A stretch of 10,335 nt of DNA from an uncultured Nitrosomonadales bacterium (GCA_903934275.1 CAIZNF010000031.1:1-10335); one strand, 5' to 3'; counted from the first letter of the stretch, positions 1 through 7,179 are shown. The notes: generated by a model not told the origin, from the letters alone. A program made the numbers and translations.

Positions 1-827
1 AGAAATAGCGCGCGCAGCCACAGAGCCCGATCCGGCGGTGTCACGGCGGCGATGCTTTCCGCCGCCATCGAGTATGCCCATGAGTATGCGATGGTGCTGT
101 CGCCGCTCACACGCCCTGCAAGTTTTGCGCCCTGCTGTAATGTCAGGCTCTCGAAGCGTTTCTCGACACCCTTATGCGTGTAGCCTAAACGCTCTTCGAG
201 GCGCAGCACCTTTTCTCCCATCACGGAAAAACGGAAATGCCCCGGCTCGATGATGCCTGCATGTATCGGTCCGACCGGAATTTCATGCACGCCCTGTCCT
301 TCCACCCGCACGAACGGATAGGCATCCGGCTCGATACAAATGCTTTTCATCCCGTTCTCCGCAGGAGAATGAACGTTGGCCTCCTCTCCCTCCGGGTGAG
401 GATTGAGGTGGGGGTCGCTCTTGAAATCCTTGCGCAACGGAAAGCTGCCGCTGTGCCACGCGCCGTGGCGCACCCATTTACGGTGATCGTGGCCTTCGTG
501 TGCGAAAATGCCGAGCAGGTCATATGCCGCACGTTGCATCCGGCTGGCCGCCGGAAAAATTCGGCTGATATCTGGATAGACAGGCTGCACGGCATCCAAA
601 GCCATGCTCAAACAAATCAAACCGGCCTCATTGACCAGCGCAACGTGCAATGTGAAACCGTTACCCTGCTTGCGGGCATCGCCGCCCCACAACGCTACCA
701 GCCGCCCGCCGCCGTCGGCTACGTTTTGGCAAATCGGCAGTAAATCGCCCGGTTTGATCTCGCCCAGCCAAGCTGGAATTGCGCCGTCCAGCTTGGTCAA
801 ATGTAGGTTGGGATGTGTGATGGGCAT
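1..827 (-). CDS. hyfG: HyfG-like NuoCD-type large subunit of an Ehr complex (3' end cut by the window)
   Basis: The visible 275 residues are the N-terminal part of a fused NuoC/NuoD-like protein, homologous to the catalytic large subunit of group 4 [NiFe] hydrogenases (HycE/HyfG). Residues 1-~130 form the 30-kDa (NuoC-like) domain, with a family-like stretch from FPAASRMQRA (91-100) to about 121. Residues ~165 onward are the 49-kDa domain, with GPIHAGIIEPGHFRF at 187-201 and LRLEERLGYTHKG at 208-220. Hydrogenases have RxCGxC at the first metal-binding site. Here the aligned stretch is RVSGDS, so both cysteines are serines (S241, S244; codons 105-107 and 96-98). That argues against a NiFe centre and for an energy-converting hydrogenase-related subunit. 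The linker at about 138-149 is a translated palindromic repeat. The ATG at 827 lies 6 nt after the hyfF stop, with a weak GGGATAG purine tract upstream. The second metal-binding motif and the C-terminus are off the window. Confidence 0.9.
   Translation of the reverse strand, partial: MPITHPNLHLTKLDGAIPAWLGEIKPGDLLPICQNVADGGGRLVALWGGDARKQGNGFTLHVALVNEAGLICLSMALDAVQPVYPDISRIFPAASRMQRAAYDLLGIFAHEGHDHRKWVRHGAWHSGSFPLRKDFKSDPHLNPHPEGEEANVHSPAENGMKSICIEPDAYPFVRVEGQGVHEIPVGPIHAGIIEPGHFRFSVMGEKVLRLEERLGYTHKGVEKRFESLTLQQGAKLAGRVSGDSTIAYSWAYSMAAESIAAVTPPDRALWLRALF
381..417. repeat. GC-rich palindromic repeat inserted in frame in hyfG
   Basis: Positions 383-401 (CCTCTCCCTCCGGGTGAGG) fold as CCTC, one mismatch, CCC, a 3-nt loop, then GGG and GAGG on the other strand. 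Read in the hyfG frame, the element gives DPHLNPHPEGEE (residues 138-149), which resembles the 'PHPNPLPEGEG' translation of a dispersed palindrome common in proteobacterial genomes. It sits in the flexible linker between the NuoC-like and NuoD-like domains, where an insertion would be tolerated. The resemblance to that repeat family is recalled, not searched. Confidence 0.5.
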
Positions 828-833
828 AATTTT

Positions 834-2291
834 CTATCCCAGCAAAGCTGCCGCCTGGCGATACCAGTTGGCCAGATAGGGCGGCATATACAGCCCGAGA
901 ATCAGCACCAGCAGCAAGTGCGCGAACACCGGCAGCAGGGCGGGCGAATGCGGCAGACGTTGCGCGGTGGTTTCGCCGAACACGATCGGCTGTATCTTGC
1001 CGAAAATGGCGGCAAATGCGATACCCAGCGCGATCAGCAATATCGGTGTGGTCCACGGATAGTCGTGCATCGCCGTGGTGATAATCAGGAATTCGCTGGC
1101 AAACACGCCGAACGGCGGCATGCCGAGAATGGCTAACGTGCCTAGCATCAGCCCCCAGCCTACCGTGGGGCTGATTTGCATCATGCCGCGTATGTTTTCC
1201 ATCTGCTGCGTGCCGGCCTTCTGCACCGCATGTCCGACCGCGAAGAAGATCGCCGACTTGGTCAGCGAATGCATGGTCATGTGCAGCAGCGCCGCAAACG
1301 TCGCCACCTTTCCGCCCATGCCGAACGCAAACGTAATCAGCCCCATGTGTTCGATCGAGGAATAGGCGAACATGCGCTTGATGTCTTTTTGCCGTGACAG
1401 AAACAATGCGGCAACCACCACCGACAACAGGCCGAAACCCATCATCAGATTGCCCGCAAAATGCGTGCCAAGTGAGCCATCCACCAGCACCTTGCTGCGC
1501 ATCACCGCGCAGAGCGCGACATTCAGCAGCAGGCCGGAAAGCACCGCAGAAACCGGCGTGGGACCTTCCGCATGGGCATCCGGCAACCAGCTGTGCAGCG
1601 GCACCAGCCCGATTTTTGTGCCGTAGCCGACCAGCAGGAAGATGAACGCCAGTTTGAGCACGGTCGGCTCCAACTCGCCCTTGACATGATTCAAGTGCGT
1701 CCAAAGCAGGGCGGTGCCGCCCTGCCCGAGCACGCGCTCGGCGGCGAAATACAGCAGGATGGTGCCGAACAGCGCAAGCGCGATGCCCACGCCGCACAGG
1801 ATGAAATATTTCCACGCCGCCTCAAGGCTGGCGGGGGTGCGGTACAGGCTGACCAGCATAACCGTGGTCAGCGTGGCCGCCTCCATCGCCACCCAGATGA
1901 TCCCCATGTTGTTAGTGGTGAGCGCCACCAGCATGGTAAAAGTGAACAGTTGATACATGCTGTAGTACAGGTGCAGCATCCCGGTGGAGAGCTTGCCGTG
2001 ATGTTGCTCGATGCGCATGTAAGGGCGTGAAAACAGCGAGGTAGTAAAGGCCACAAAGGCGGTCAGCGCGACCAGAAACACGTTGAACTGGTCGATGAAG
2101 AACTGTTCATTGAACGCGACTTGTGGCCCTGATTCAACCACGCGCACAGTCAGCGCCACCGCTGCAGCAAAGGTGCAAAAACTCATCAGCGAATTCAGCT
2201 CCGCCGCCCAGCTGCGTGAGCCGAACGCGGCCAGCAACCCGCCCCCCAGCAGCGGCGTGAGCAGCAATGCCAGAAGTTGCAGGTCAATCAT
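834..2291 (-). CDS. hyfF: HyfF-like antiporter-type proton-translocating membrane subunit
   Basis: A 485-residue polytopic membrane protein of the Mrp-antiporter/NuoN-NuoM-NuoL family (Proton_antipo_M), one of the two proton-channel subunits of the complex. The membrane-embedded charges expected of the family are visible: Glu137 in WVAMEAATL, Lys226 in GYGTKIGLVPLHSWLPDAH, the broken-helix region AEGPTPVSAVLSGLLLN (241-257), and a later DIKRMFAYSSIEHMGL segment. I placed the start at MIDLQLLALLL (2291) because the hydrophobic first helix begins there and a purine-rich CAAGAG lies just upstream. The frame stays open to 2486, but those extra 65 codons run through a repeat element and read as arginine- and cysteine-rich noise. 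The upstream TIR-like sequence abuts the start codon, so the likely ribosome-binding site lies inside the inserted element. The stop is 6 nt from the hyfG start. Confidence 0.92.
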   Translation of the reverse strand: MIDLQLLALLLTPLLGGGLLAAFGSRSWAAELNSLMSFCTFAAAVALTVRVVESGPQVAFNEQFFIDQFNVFLVALTAFVAFTTSLFSRPYMRIEQHHGKLSTGMLHLYYSMYQLFTFTMLVALTTNNMGIIWVAMEAATLTTVMLVSLYRTPASLEAAWKYFILCGVGIALALFGTILLYFAAERVLGQGGTALLWTHLNHVKGELEPTVLKLAFIFLLVGYGTKIGLVPLHSWLPDAHAEGPTPVSAVLSGLLLNVALCAVMRSKVLVDGSLGTHFAGNLMMGFGLLSVVVAALFLSRQKDIKRMFAYSSIEHMGLITFAFGMGGKVATFAALLHMTMHSLTKSAIFFAVGHAVQKAGTQQMENIRGMMQISPTVGWGLMLGTLAILGMPPFGVFASEFLIITTAMHDYPWTTPILLIALGIAFAAIFGKIQPIVFGETTAQRLPHSPALLPVFAHLLLVLILGLYMPPYLANWYRQAAALLG

Positions 2292-2534
2292 TGACAACTC
2301 TTGAAAGTCGTAGCGATGTTGCCTTGACACGGTGTTGCGAAGCATCCGGTGCGGGAGAGGCAACTGGCGGCTGTTCCCGCAATCGGCTGGCTTCGCCAGT
2401 AACGTGTCGCAGCCGCCGTTTCGAGAGCAAGGTGCACGGAGCGCAGCGAACGAGACATACCTCATGGGTAGGCGAGGAGCGAGCACCGCGCAACGCAGCT
2501 ATCGAGCCGCGCAGTAGATTTTCAGGAGTTGTCA
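2292..2534. repeat. 243-bp inverted-repeat-bounded element between hyfE and hyfF (MITE-like)
   Basis: The gap between hyfE and hyfF is bounded by two inverted 18-bp sequences. TGACAACTCTTGAAAGTC at 2292-2309 (plus) and TGACAACTCCTGAAAATC read on the minus strand from 2534 to 2517 agree at 16 of 18 positions. One end abuts the hyfF start codon and contains its probable ribosome-binding site. The other end supplies the last codons and stop of hyfE. The interior has no convincing gene but is rich in stems: GCGGGA (2351-2356) with TCCCGC (2375-2380), CTGGC-TTC-GCCAG at 2387-2399, and GTTGCCT (2318-2324) with AGGCAAC (2358-2364). Neighbouring genes of the operon overlap or lie within 20 nt, so this gap stands out. 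No clear target-site duplication is seen. A non-autonomous insertion is the best reading; a structured intercistronic RNA is the alternative. Confidence 0.55.
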
Positions 2535-3184
2535 TCTTTGAGCTTTTCCATGTGGGTTATGTCCAGACTGTCGAAGGTCTCGCGAATCTGAAAGAAGAAG
2601 ATACCGAAGATTAAGGTGGCCACTAGCACGTCCAGCGCGATGCCCAGCTCCACCACTAACGGCATGCCGTGCGTGGCGCTGGTCGCGGCGAAGAACAGGC
2701 CGTTTTCCATCGCCAGGAAGCCGATTACCTGCGAAATCGCCTTGCGCCGCGTCAGCATCATCAGCAGCGACAGCAGCACGCTGGCCAGCGCGATGCCGAT
2801 CAGGCCGCGGGTGATGCCTTCGGCCAGTTGTGCGATCGGTGCGGCCAGGTTGAAGGCAAAAATCACCAGCGCGATGCCGACCAGCATGGTTGTCGGAATA
2901 TTGATCAGCGTTTCCACATCCCATCTCACGTTCAGCTTGCGGATCAAGCGATGCAGCAGCCAGGGCAGTACCAGCACTTTCAGCAGCAGGGTCAGCGCGG
3001 CGGAATAATATAAATGATGCTGCGCTGTCGAATACGCCACCACAAAGGTGCTGATTGACAGCACCAGCCCCTGCCAGGCAAACAGATTGATCAGCGACAG
3101 GATGCGCCGTTGCGACAGCATCGCAAAAACGATCAGCAGCAGTATCGCCGCGAGCAGGTTGATGAACTGGATGGTGTAGCTCAT
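2522..3184 (-). CDS. hyfE: HyfE-like small membrane subunit (NuoK-related)
   Basis: A 220-residue very hydrophobic protein with about six to seven predicted transmembrane segments, matching the HyfE family (about 215-220 aa). It contributes to the membrane arm of the Ehr/hydrogenase-4 complex. The C-terminal half resembles NuoK, with the buried acidic residue Glu160 in GFLAMENGLFF and a second acid, Glu179, in VVELGIALDVL. The tail ends in the charged KLKDDNS. The ATG at 3184 begins MSYTIQFINLL and lies 19 nt after the hyfC stop. A mini-ORF between them (3181-3207) overlaps this start as ATGA, which could couple translation. The last codons and the stop TGA fall within an inverted-repeat end of the element at 2292-2534, so the native C-terminus may have been altered slightly. 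Confidence 0.9.
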   Translation of the reverse strand: MSYTIQFINLLAAILLLIVFAMLSQRRILSLINLFAWQGLVLSISTFVVAYSTAQHHLYYSAALTLLLKVLVLPWLLHRLIRKLNVRWDVETLINIPTTMLVGIALVIFAFNLAAPIAQLAEGITRGLIGIALASVLLSLLMMLTRRKAISQVIGFLAMENGLFFAATSATHGMPLVVELGIALDVLVATLIFGIFFFQIRETFDSLDITHMEKLKDDNS

Positions 3185-3203
3185 GGTTTTATGGATGTAT
3201 CCA

Positions 3204-4163
3204 TCATGCGCCCAGCAGGAAGTGGATCAACAACCCCAGCACCGCCAGCAGGAAAGCCGTACCCAAAAACTCTGGTGCGCGGAAGATGCGCATTTTGGCG
3301 AGCAGCGTTTCCAGCAAGGCCAATCCTGCACCGGCCAAGGTTAGTTTTACCAGCAGCACGGCGATGGATAGTGGCAGCGCACCCCAATTGCCTACTTCGG
3401 CGATGCCGTGCGGAAAAAACAGCGCAATGCCGAGCGAAATATAGGCCAGCAGCTTCAGGCTGCTGGCCCATTCGATCAGTGCCAGATGGCGCGCCGAATA
3501 CTCCAGGATCATCGCCTCGTGGATCATGGTCAGCTCCAGGTGCGTGCCGGGGTTGTCCACCGGAATGCGCGCATTCTCGGCCAATAGTACGATCACAAAA
3601 GCCAGCCCGGCAAAGGCGAGGCTGGGATACAGTACAAACTGGTGGTGCGCCAGCGCTTCCACGATGCGCGGAAGTTGCGTCGACTGGCTGATCAGCGAGG
3701 CGGTGAATAGCACCATCAACAGCGCAGGCTCGGCGAGAAACGACACCAGCATCTCGCGCCGTGCGCCAAGCGAACCGAACGCGGTGCCGATATCCATCGC
3801 GGCGAGTGCGATGAACACCCGCGCCAGCGCAAACACACCGACCAGCGCGATCACATCGGCGGCGGGCGAGAACGGTAAATCCACCGCGATGATGGGGATG
3901 ATGGCCGCCGCCAGCCACATGCAGCCAAATAAAATATAGGGTGTGACGCGGAATAACGGTGACGCGTTATAGGCGATAACCGCATCCTTGTGGAACAGCT
4001 TGCGCAACGTGCGAAAGGGCTGCAACAGGCCTGCACCAGAGCGGTTTTGCAACCAGGCGCGGCACTGGTTCACCCAACCCGTCAGCAACGGCGCGAGCAC
4101 CACCACCAGCAGCGATTGGCAGAGCTGGAACAGGATACCGAGAGTCAGGTTGATATTTTCCAT
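3204..4163 (-). CDS. hyfC: HyfC-like membrane subunit (NuoH/ND1 family)
   Basis: A 319-residue integral membrane protein of the NADH dehydrogenase subunit 1 family, the element that joins the soluble redox module to the proton channels. Signatures are AWLQNRSGAGLLQPFRTLRK near residues 36-55, GSLGARREM at 130-138, and the NuoH-type acidic loop LLAENARIPVDNPGTHLEL (193-211), continuing to HEAMILEYS at 215-223. Acidic residues Glu145 and Glu196 match positions conserved in the family. I chose the ATG at 4163, which overlaps the hyfB stop by one base (TGATG) and implies translational coupling. A GTG one codon upstream (4166) is an alternative that would add a single residue. The protein appears full length. 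Confidence 0.93.
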   Translation of the reverse strand: MENINLTLGILFQLCQSLLVVVLAPLLTGWVNQCRAWLQNRSGAGLLQPFRTLRKLFHKDAVIAYNASPLFRVTPYILFGCMWLAAAIIPIIAVDLPFSPAADVIALVGVFALARVFIALAAMDIGTAFGSLGARREMLVSFLAEPALLMVLFTASLISQSTQLPRIVEALAHHQFVLYPSLAFAGLAFVIVLLAENARIPVDNPGTHLELTMIHEAMILEYSARHLALIEWASSLKLLAYISLGIALFFPHGIAEVGNWGALPLSIAVLLVKLTLAGAGLALLETLLAKMRIFRAPEFLGTAFLLAVLGLLIHFLLGA

Positions 4164-6172
4164 CACACGAACGCCAGCAGTACGACCAGCGTGACGAAGG
4201 TATAGCTCAGGTACAGGTGGATGCGCCCGTGCTGCAACAGAGCTACCCAGGATGACAGTTTTTCGGTGATGCGCTTGATGGGCAGGTAGAGATATAGCCA
4301 GATGCGGTCATCGTTGCGGCCGTGATAGCGCGGATGCGCATCAAACGCGGTCGGCAGCTTGCTTTCAATCTTGAAGAACGGTTCGAAGATACGCCGGATC
4401 GGCTGGCCGAAGCCCTCGGCGGTATCCTGCATACGCGCGGTCTGTGCCGGAAAGCCGCAGTCCCATGCAGGGCCTCGGCGCAACCGCCCGTGATAGAAAC
4501 GATGCACCACCAATGAGGTCACCAGCATCACCCCCAGCACCGCCAATAAGAAAAATACCGGGCTGTAGCTGGCGCGCTCAGTGTCCACCGGGGTAAGGAA
4601 CAGCCAGCCGCCTGCTGAATTACCGAGCCCTTGCCCGACCAACATTCGTGTTACCAGATCAAGCTGCTGTATCACAAAAACCGGTGCCAGCCCCAGCACC
4701 ACGCAACCGAGCGCCAGCCAACCCAACCCGATGCGCTCCCATATACCTGCGTCGTGCGCATGTTCCAGTGCCTGCTCGCGCGGTTGGCCGAGGAAAATAA
4801 TTCCGTAGAATTTCACCATCACATAGGCCGCCAGCGCGGCGGCCAGTGCGATCACTGCCGCCGCCACCGGAATCAGCATGTTGATGTAGCTGTTCGGCAA
4901 GCCGGGAGTCAGCAGGAACGCCTGCAACAGCAGCCATTCAGAGACGAAGCCATTGAACGGGGGCAGGCCGGATATGGACAACACGCCGACCAGCATCAGC
5001 GTCGCGACCCATGGCATCTTTCGGATTAGCCCGCCGAGGCGCCCCATGTTGCGCTCGCCGGTCGCATGCAGGATCGCGCCTGTGCCGATGAACAGCAGGC
5101 TTTTGAAGAAAGCGTGATTCAGGCTGTGATACAGCGTCGCGGTGAGCGACAAGGCCGCCAGCGCATCCTTGCCATAGACGTGGAAGATAATGGCCAAGCC
5201 GATGCCCACCAACAGCAACCCGATGTTCTCGATGGATGAATAGGCCAGCAACCGCTTCATGTCACCCTGCACGGCGGCGAACATAACGCCGAAAACTGCG
5301 GTAAGCAAACCCAGCGCCAACGCCAGCACTCCCCACCACCATTGTTGCGCACCCAGCAAATCGAAGGTGACGCGCAGGATGCCGTAGATCGCCGTTTTCA
5401 GCATGACACCGCTCATCAGCGCGGAAACTGGCGAAGGCGCGGCGGGGTGTGCCTCGGGCAACCAGACGTGCATCGGCAACAAACCGGCTTTCGCGCCAAA
5501 GCCGAACAGCGCCAGCAGAAATGCCGCAGAAGACCAAAATACCGATAGATGCGCATCGCGCATCGCCGTAAAAGTGTATGCGCCGATACCATGCCCGCCT
5601 TGCATCACGCCGAAGCTGAGTAAAATCGCAATCGCTCCGACATGCGCAACCAGCAGATACAAATACCCCGCCTTGCGGATGTCGGGAACGTGATGTTCCG
5701 TGGTGACCAGAAAATAGGAGGATAGCGCCATGGTTTCCCATGCCACCATGAACATATAGGCATCATCCGCCAGTAACACCAACGCCATGCTGGCGAGAAA
5801 TAAATGGTATTCCAGGCACAACAAACCGAGCTTATTACCTTGCATGGCGCGAAAATAGCCGATGCTGAACAGCGATACACCGAATGATGCGCCACCCAAC
5901 AGAATCAGGAAAAATGCCGAGAGGGGGTCAAGACGGAGGTGTAAGGGTAAATCGGGCAGTCCGAGCGGCAACACGGCAACGCCGGGAGTTTCGCCGAGAG
6001 CCCATAAGCCTGTTCCGGCTACAGCGAGCGCTGCAAGCGCACCGAGGGGGAAGATGAAGCCGGTAATAAGACGCGGCATGCGTTGCAATACCAACCCGAG
6101 CAATCCAAGCGCCAGCCAGAGCAGAATAATTCCGCTCACCACATTCAACGGCAGAATATTATTTGCGCTCAT
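4163..6172 (-). CDS. hyfB: HyfB-like antiporter-type proton-translocating membrane subunit
   Basis: A 669-residue membrane protein of the NuoL/Mrp antiporter family, close to the usual HyfB/HycC length of 610-680. It is expected to pump ions across the inner membrane, driven by the soluble arm. Family charges are present: Glu146 in VAWETMALSSYF, Lys228 in GFGAKAGLLPMHVWLPEAH, Lys259 in SGVMLKTAIYGILR, and His349/His353/Lys357 in LYHSLNHAFFKSLLF. MKRLLAYSSIENIGLL (305-320) is another typical segment. The C-terminal extension (about 560-640) is soluble and charged, as in HyfB, and ends with a final helix. The start at 6172 is fixed by an in-frame TAA 18 nt upstream; the ribosome-binding site is weak (only GGA). 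It is the first hyf gene here, 52 bp after the pal-like gene on the same strand. Confidence 0.94.
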   Translation of the reverse strand: MSANNILPLNVVSGIILLWLALGLLGLVLQRMPRLITGFIFPLGALAALAVAGTGLWALGETPGVAVLPLGLPDLPLHLRLDPLSAFFLILLGGASFGVSLFSIGYFRAMQGNKLGLLCLEYHLFLASMALVLLADDAYMFMVAWETMALSSYFLVTTEHHVPDIRKAGYLYLLVAHVGAIAILLSFGVMQGGHGIGAYTFTAMRDAHLSVFWSSAAFLLALFGFGAKAGLLPMHVWLPEAHPAAPSPVSALMSGVMLKTAIYGILRVTFDLLGAQQWWWGVLALALGLLTAVFGVMFAAVQGDMKRLLAYSSIENIGLLLVGIGLAIIFHVYGKDALAALSLTATLYHSLNHAFFKSLLFIGTGAILHATGERNMGRLGGLIRKMPWVATLMLVGVLSISGLPPFNGFVSEWLLLQAFLLTPGLPNSYINMLIPVAAAVIALAAALAAYVMVKFYGIIFLGQPREQALEHAHDAGIWERIGLGWLALGCVVLGLAPVFVIQQLDLVTRMLVGQGLGNSAGGWLFLTPVDTERASYSPVFFLLAVLGVMLVTSLVVHRFYHGRLRRGPAWDCGFPAQTARMQDTAEGFGQPIRRIFEPFFKIESKLPTAFDAHPRYHGRNDDRIWLYLYLPIKRITEKLSSWVALLQHGRIHLYLSYTFVTLVVLLAFV

Positions 6173-6224
6173 TCCGGCTTGTCCGGCTTAGGGGTGTTCT
6201 GGCATCATGCCCGTTAGGCTAACA

Positions 6225-6785
6225 CTAATCAATTTTGTGGATAAAATCGCTTCTGCGGTTTTCATTCCAGCACTTTTTTTCATGGCATGAGAGTCGTGGC
6301 TTTTCTTCCCCCATGCTTGCCGTCTTGATTTGTGTTGTGGGAACACCCAACAACTCTAGGCTCTTGCGAACAGCGTTAGCGCGCTTATCTCCTAATGCAA
6401 GATTGTATTCGGCGCTTCCACGCTCATCTGCATTTCCCTCAAGAGTGACTACGTCATTCTTATGCGCCTTGATGAAAGCGGCTTGTTTCCGAATAATTTC
6501 CAGGTACTCCGGCTTAACTATATATTTATCAAAATCAAAGTAAACGCTTTGTTTTTGCAGCTCCCGCGATTCATTGCGCGCCATTTCCAATTTGCGAGCT
6601 TCTTCTAATTTGCGCATTTCGATTTCGGAAACATTTTTTCCGGTTGCACCCGAATTGGGTGTAGCCGAATTGGTTGTAGCCGAAGCGCTATTTGCAGCTC
6701 CTTTTGTTGGTGAGGAATGCTCATTGGGTGTGGAAGCGCAAGCCACAAACAAGAATGAAGCTAAAACAACTATTACTTTCTTCAT
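6225..6785 (-). CDS. Pal-like peptidoglycan-associated outer-membrane lipoprotein (OmpA C-terminal domain)
   Basis: A 186-residue lipoprotein. MKKVIVVLASFLFVAC is a signal peptide with an acceptable lipobox, and Cys16 would be lipidated. A Ser/Thr/Ala-rich linker (about 17-50) and a charged helical stretch (about 54-78) precede the OmpA-like domain (about 81-186). The peptidoglycan-binding signature NADERGSAEYNLALGDKRA spans 118-136 and the typical NENRRSDF end spans 174-181. The domain anchors the outer membrane to the cell wall through diaminopimelate. The start at 6785 has a good AGGAG upstream; an in-frame extension to 6851 lacks a signal peptide. Unusually, tol genes are absent nearby, and the C-terminal loop has Cys167 and Cys172 where Pal normally has none, so a periplasmic disulfide is possible. 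I call it Pal-like because an orphan OmpA-family lipoprotein need not be the cell-division Pal. Confidence 0.88.
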   Translation of the reverse strand: MKKVIVVLASFLFVACASTPNEHSSPTKGAANSASATTNSATPNSGATGKNVSEIEMRKLEEARKLEMARNESRELQKQSVYFDFDKYIVKPEYLEIIRKQAAFIKAHKNDVVTLEGNADERGSAEYNLALGDKRANAVRKSLELLGVPTTQIKTASMGEEKPRLSCHEKKCWNENRRSDFIHKID

Positions 6786-6978
6786 GATTTTTCTCCTTTG
6801 GTTTAAAAATTGAAAAAGTTGACTACAGCAACATCCTCTGTCAAGGCACATAATGTACCGAGCTTAAGAAAACGTATTCTTGTCTATGACAAGCTGGTTG
6901 TCATATTCTACAATAAGCATATTGCAATAAAATTGCAATTATATTAATATAACATTAACATCAAATAAGAGTATATTT
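6786..6978. promoter_or_regulatory. Divergent intergenic region between the pal-like gene and the RHH regulator
   Basis: This 193-bp AT-rich region must carry promoters for both directions. A perfect dyad CTTGTC-TAT-GACAAG at 6879-6893 lies in the middle and is followed by a further TTGTCA at 6898. On the minus strand, TTGACA occurs about 60 nt upstream of the pal-like start codon, but no convincing -10 sits at the right distance. On the plus strand the stronger signals are listed separately. Confidence 0.5.
6921..6950 (+). promoter_or_regulatory. Probable promoter with overlapping tandem palindromes (RHH operator candidate)
   Basis: ATTGCAAT at 6921-6928 is repeated at 6932-6939, each a perfect palindrome, with centres 11 bp apart, about one helical turn. 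ATATTAATAT (6941-6950) is a third palindrome. A -35-like TTGCAA (6922-6927) and a -10-like TAATAT (6945-6950), 17 bp apart, overlap these repeats just upstream of the regulator start at 6979. Ribbon-helix-helix dimers commonly bind short tandem palindromes and repress their own promoters, so autoregulation is a reasonable inference. Confidence 0.45.
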
Positions 6979-7179
6979 ATGGAAAATCGCACTGCAAGAC
7001 TAACGCTGTTGATTGACCCCACCAAGAAGCAGATATTTGAAGAAATATGCACCATGCGTGATCTGACACCTTCGCAAGTGGTGCGGCAGATGATTCGGGA
7101 TTATGTTCAGCAATATGGAACCATGGAGCAAATTGCCCGCATGCCCCTCAACGCGAAGGTGAGTGACTCTGGAAGTTAG
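6979..7179 (+). CDS. Small ribbon-helix-helix (CopG/Arc-type) DNA-binding protein
   Basis: A 66-residue protein with a ribbon-helix-helix layout: a short beta strand RLTLLID (residues 7-13), a first helix from about 16 to 28 (KKQIFEEICTMRD), a turn with TPSQ, and a second helix of VVRQMIRDYVQQY type. Such proteins dimerise and insert the paired strands into the DNA major groove. The start at 6979 has an AAGAG tract upstream with a rather long spacing. No toxin gene follows: the next 247 bp have no recognisable gene, so an antitoxin role is not supported. The tandem palindromes upstream are candidate operator sites. It could regulate itself, the divergent pal-like gene or the TPR-methyltransferase downstream. 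Confidence 0.7.
   Translation: MENRTARLTLLIDPTKKQIFEEICTMRDLTPSQVVRQMIRDYVQQYGTMEQIARMPLNAKVSDSGS

Noticed and set aside
237..743. 168-aa plus-strand ORF opposite hyfG
   Set aside because: It is antisense to a clearly conserved coding region and shows no motif.
661..1815. Long 384-aa minus-strand ORF in another frame of hyfF
   Set aside because: It is rich in Arg, Ala, Gly and His with no hydrophobic pattern: a GC-driven shadow of hyfF, whose own frame has all the family motifs.
2292..2486. N-terminal extension of HyfF to give a 550-aa protein
   Set aside because: The extra 65 codons run through the inverted-repeat element, have no family resemblance, and precede a normal first transmembrane helix with its own start at 2291.
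2267..2614. ORFs of 61-115 aa on both strands over the hyfE-hyfF gap
   Set aside because: They are low-quality frames across repeat DNA, overlap hyfE or hyfF antisense, and show no domain-like pattern.
1..6172. Functional hydrogenase 4 / formate hydrogenlyase
   Set aside because: The first nickel-ligand cysteine pair is missing in HyfG, and no hydrogenase maturation or formate dehydrogenase gene is visible.
6194..6225. Terminator or attenuator between the pal-like gene and hyfB
   Set aside because: Overlapping small palindromes (GTGTT/AACAC, GGCAT/ATGCC) have loops too short or stems too weak, and there is no T-run in the minus direction.
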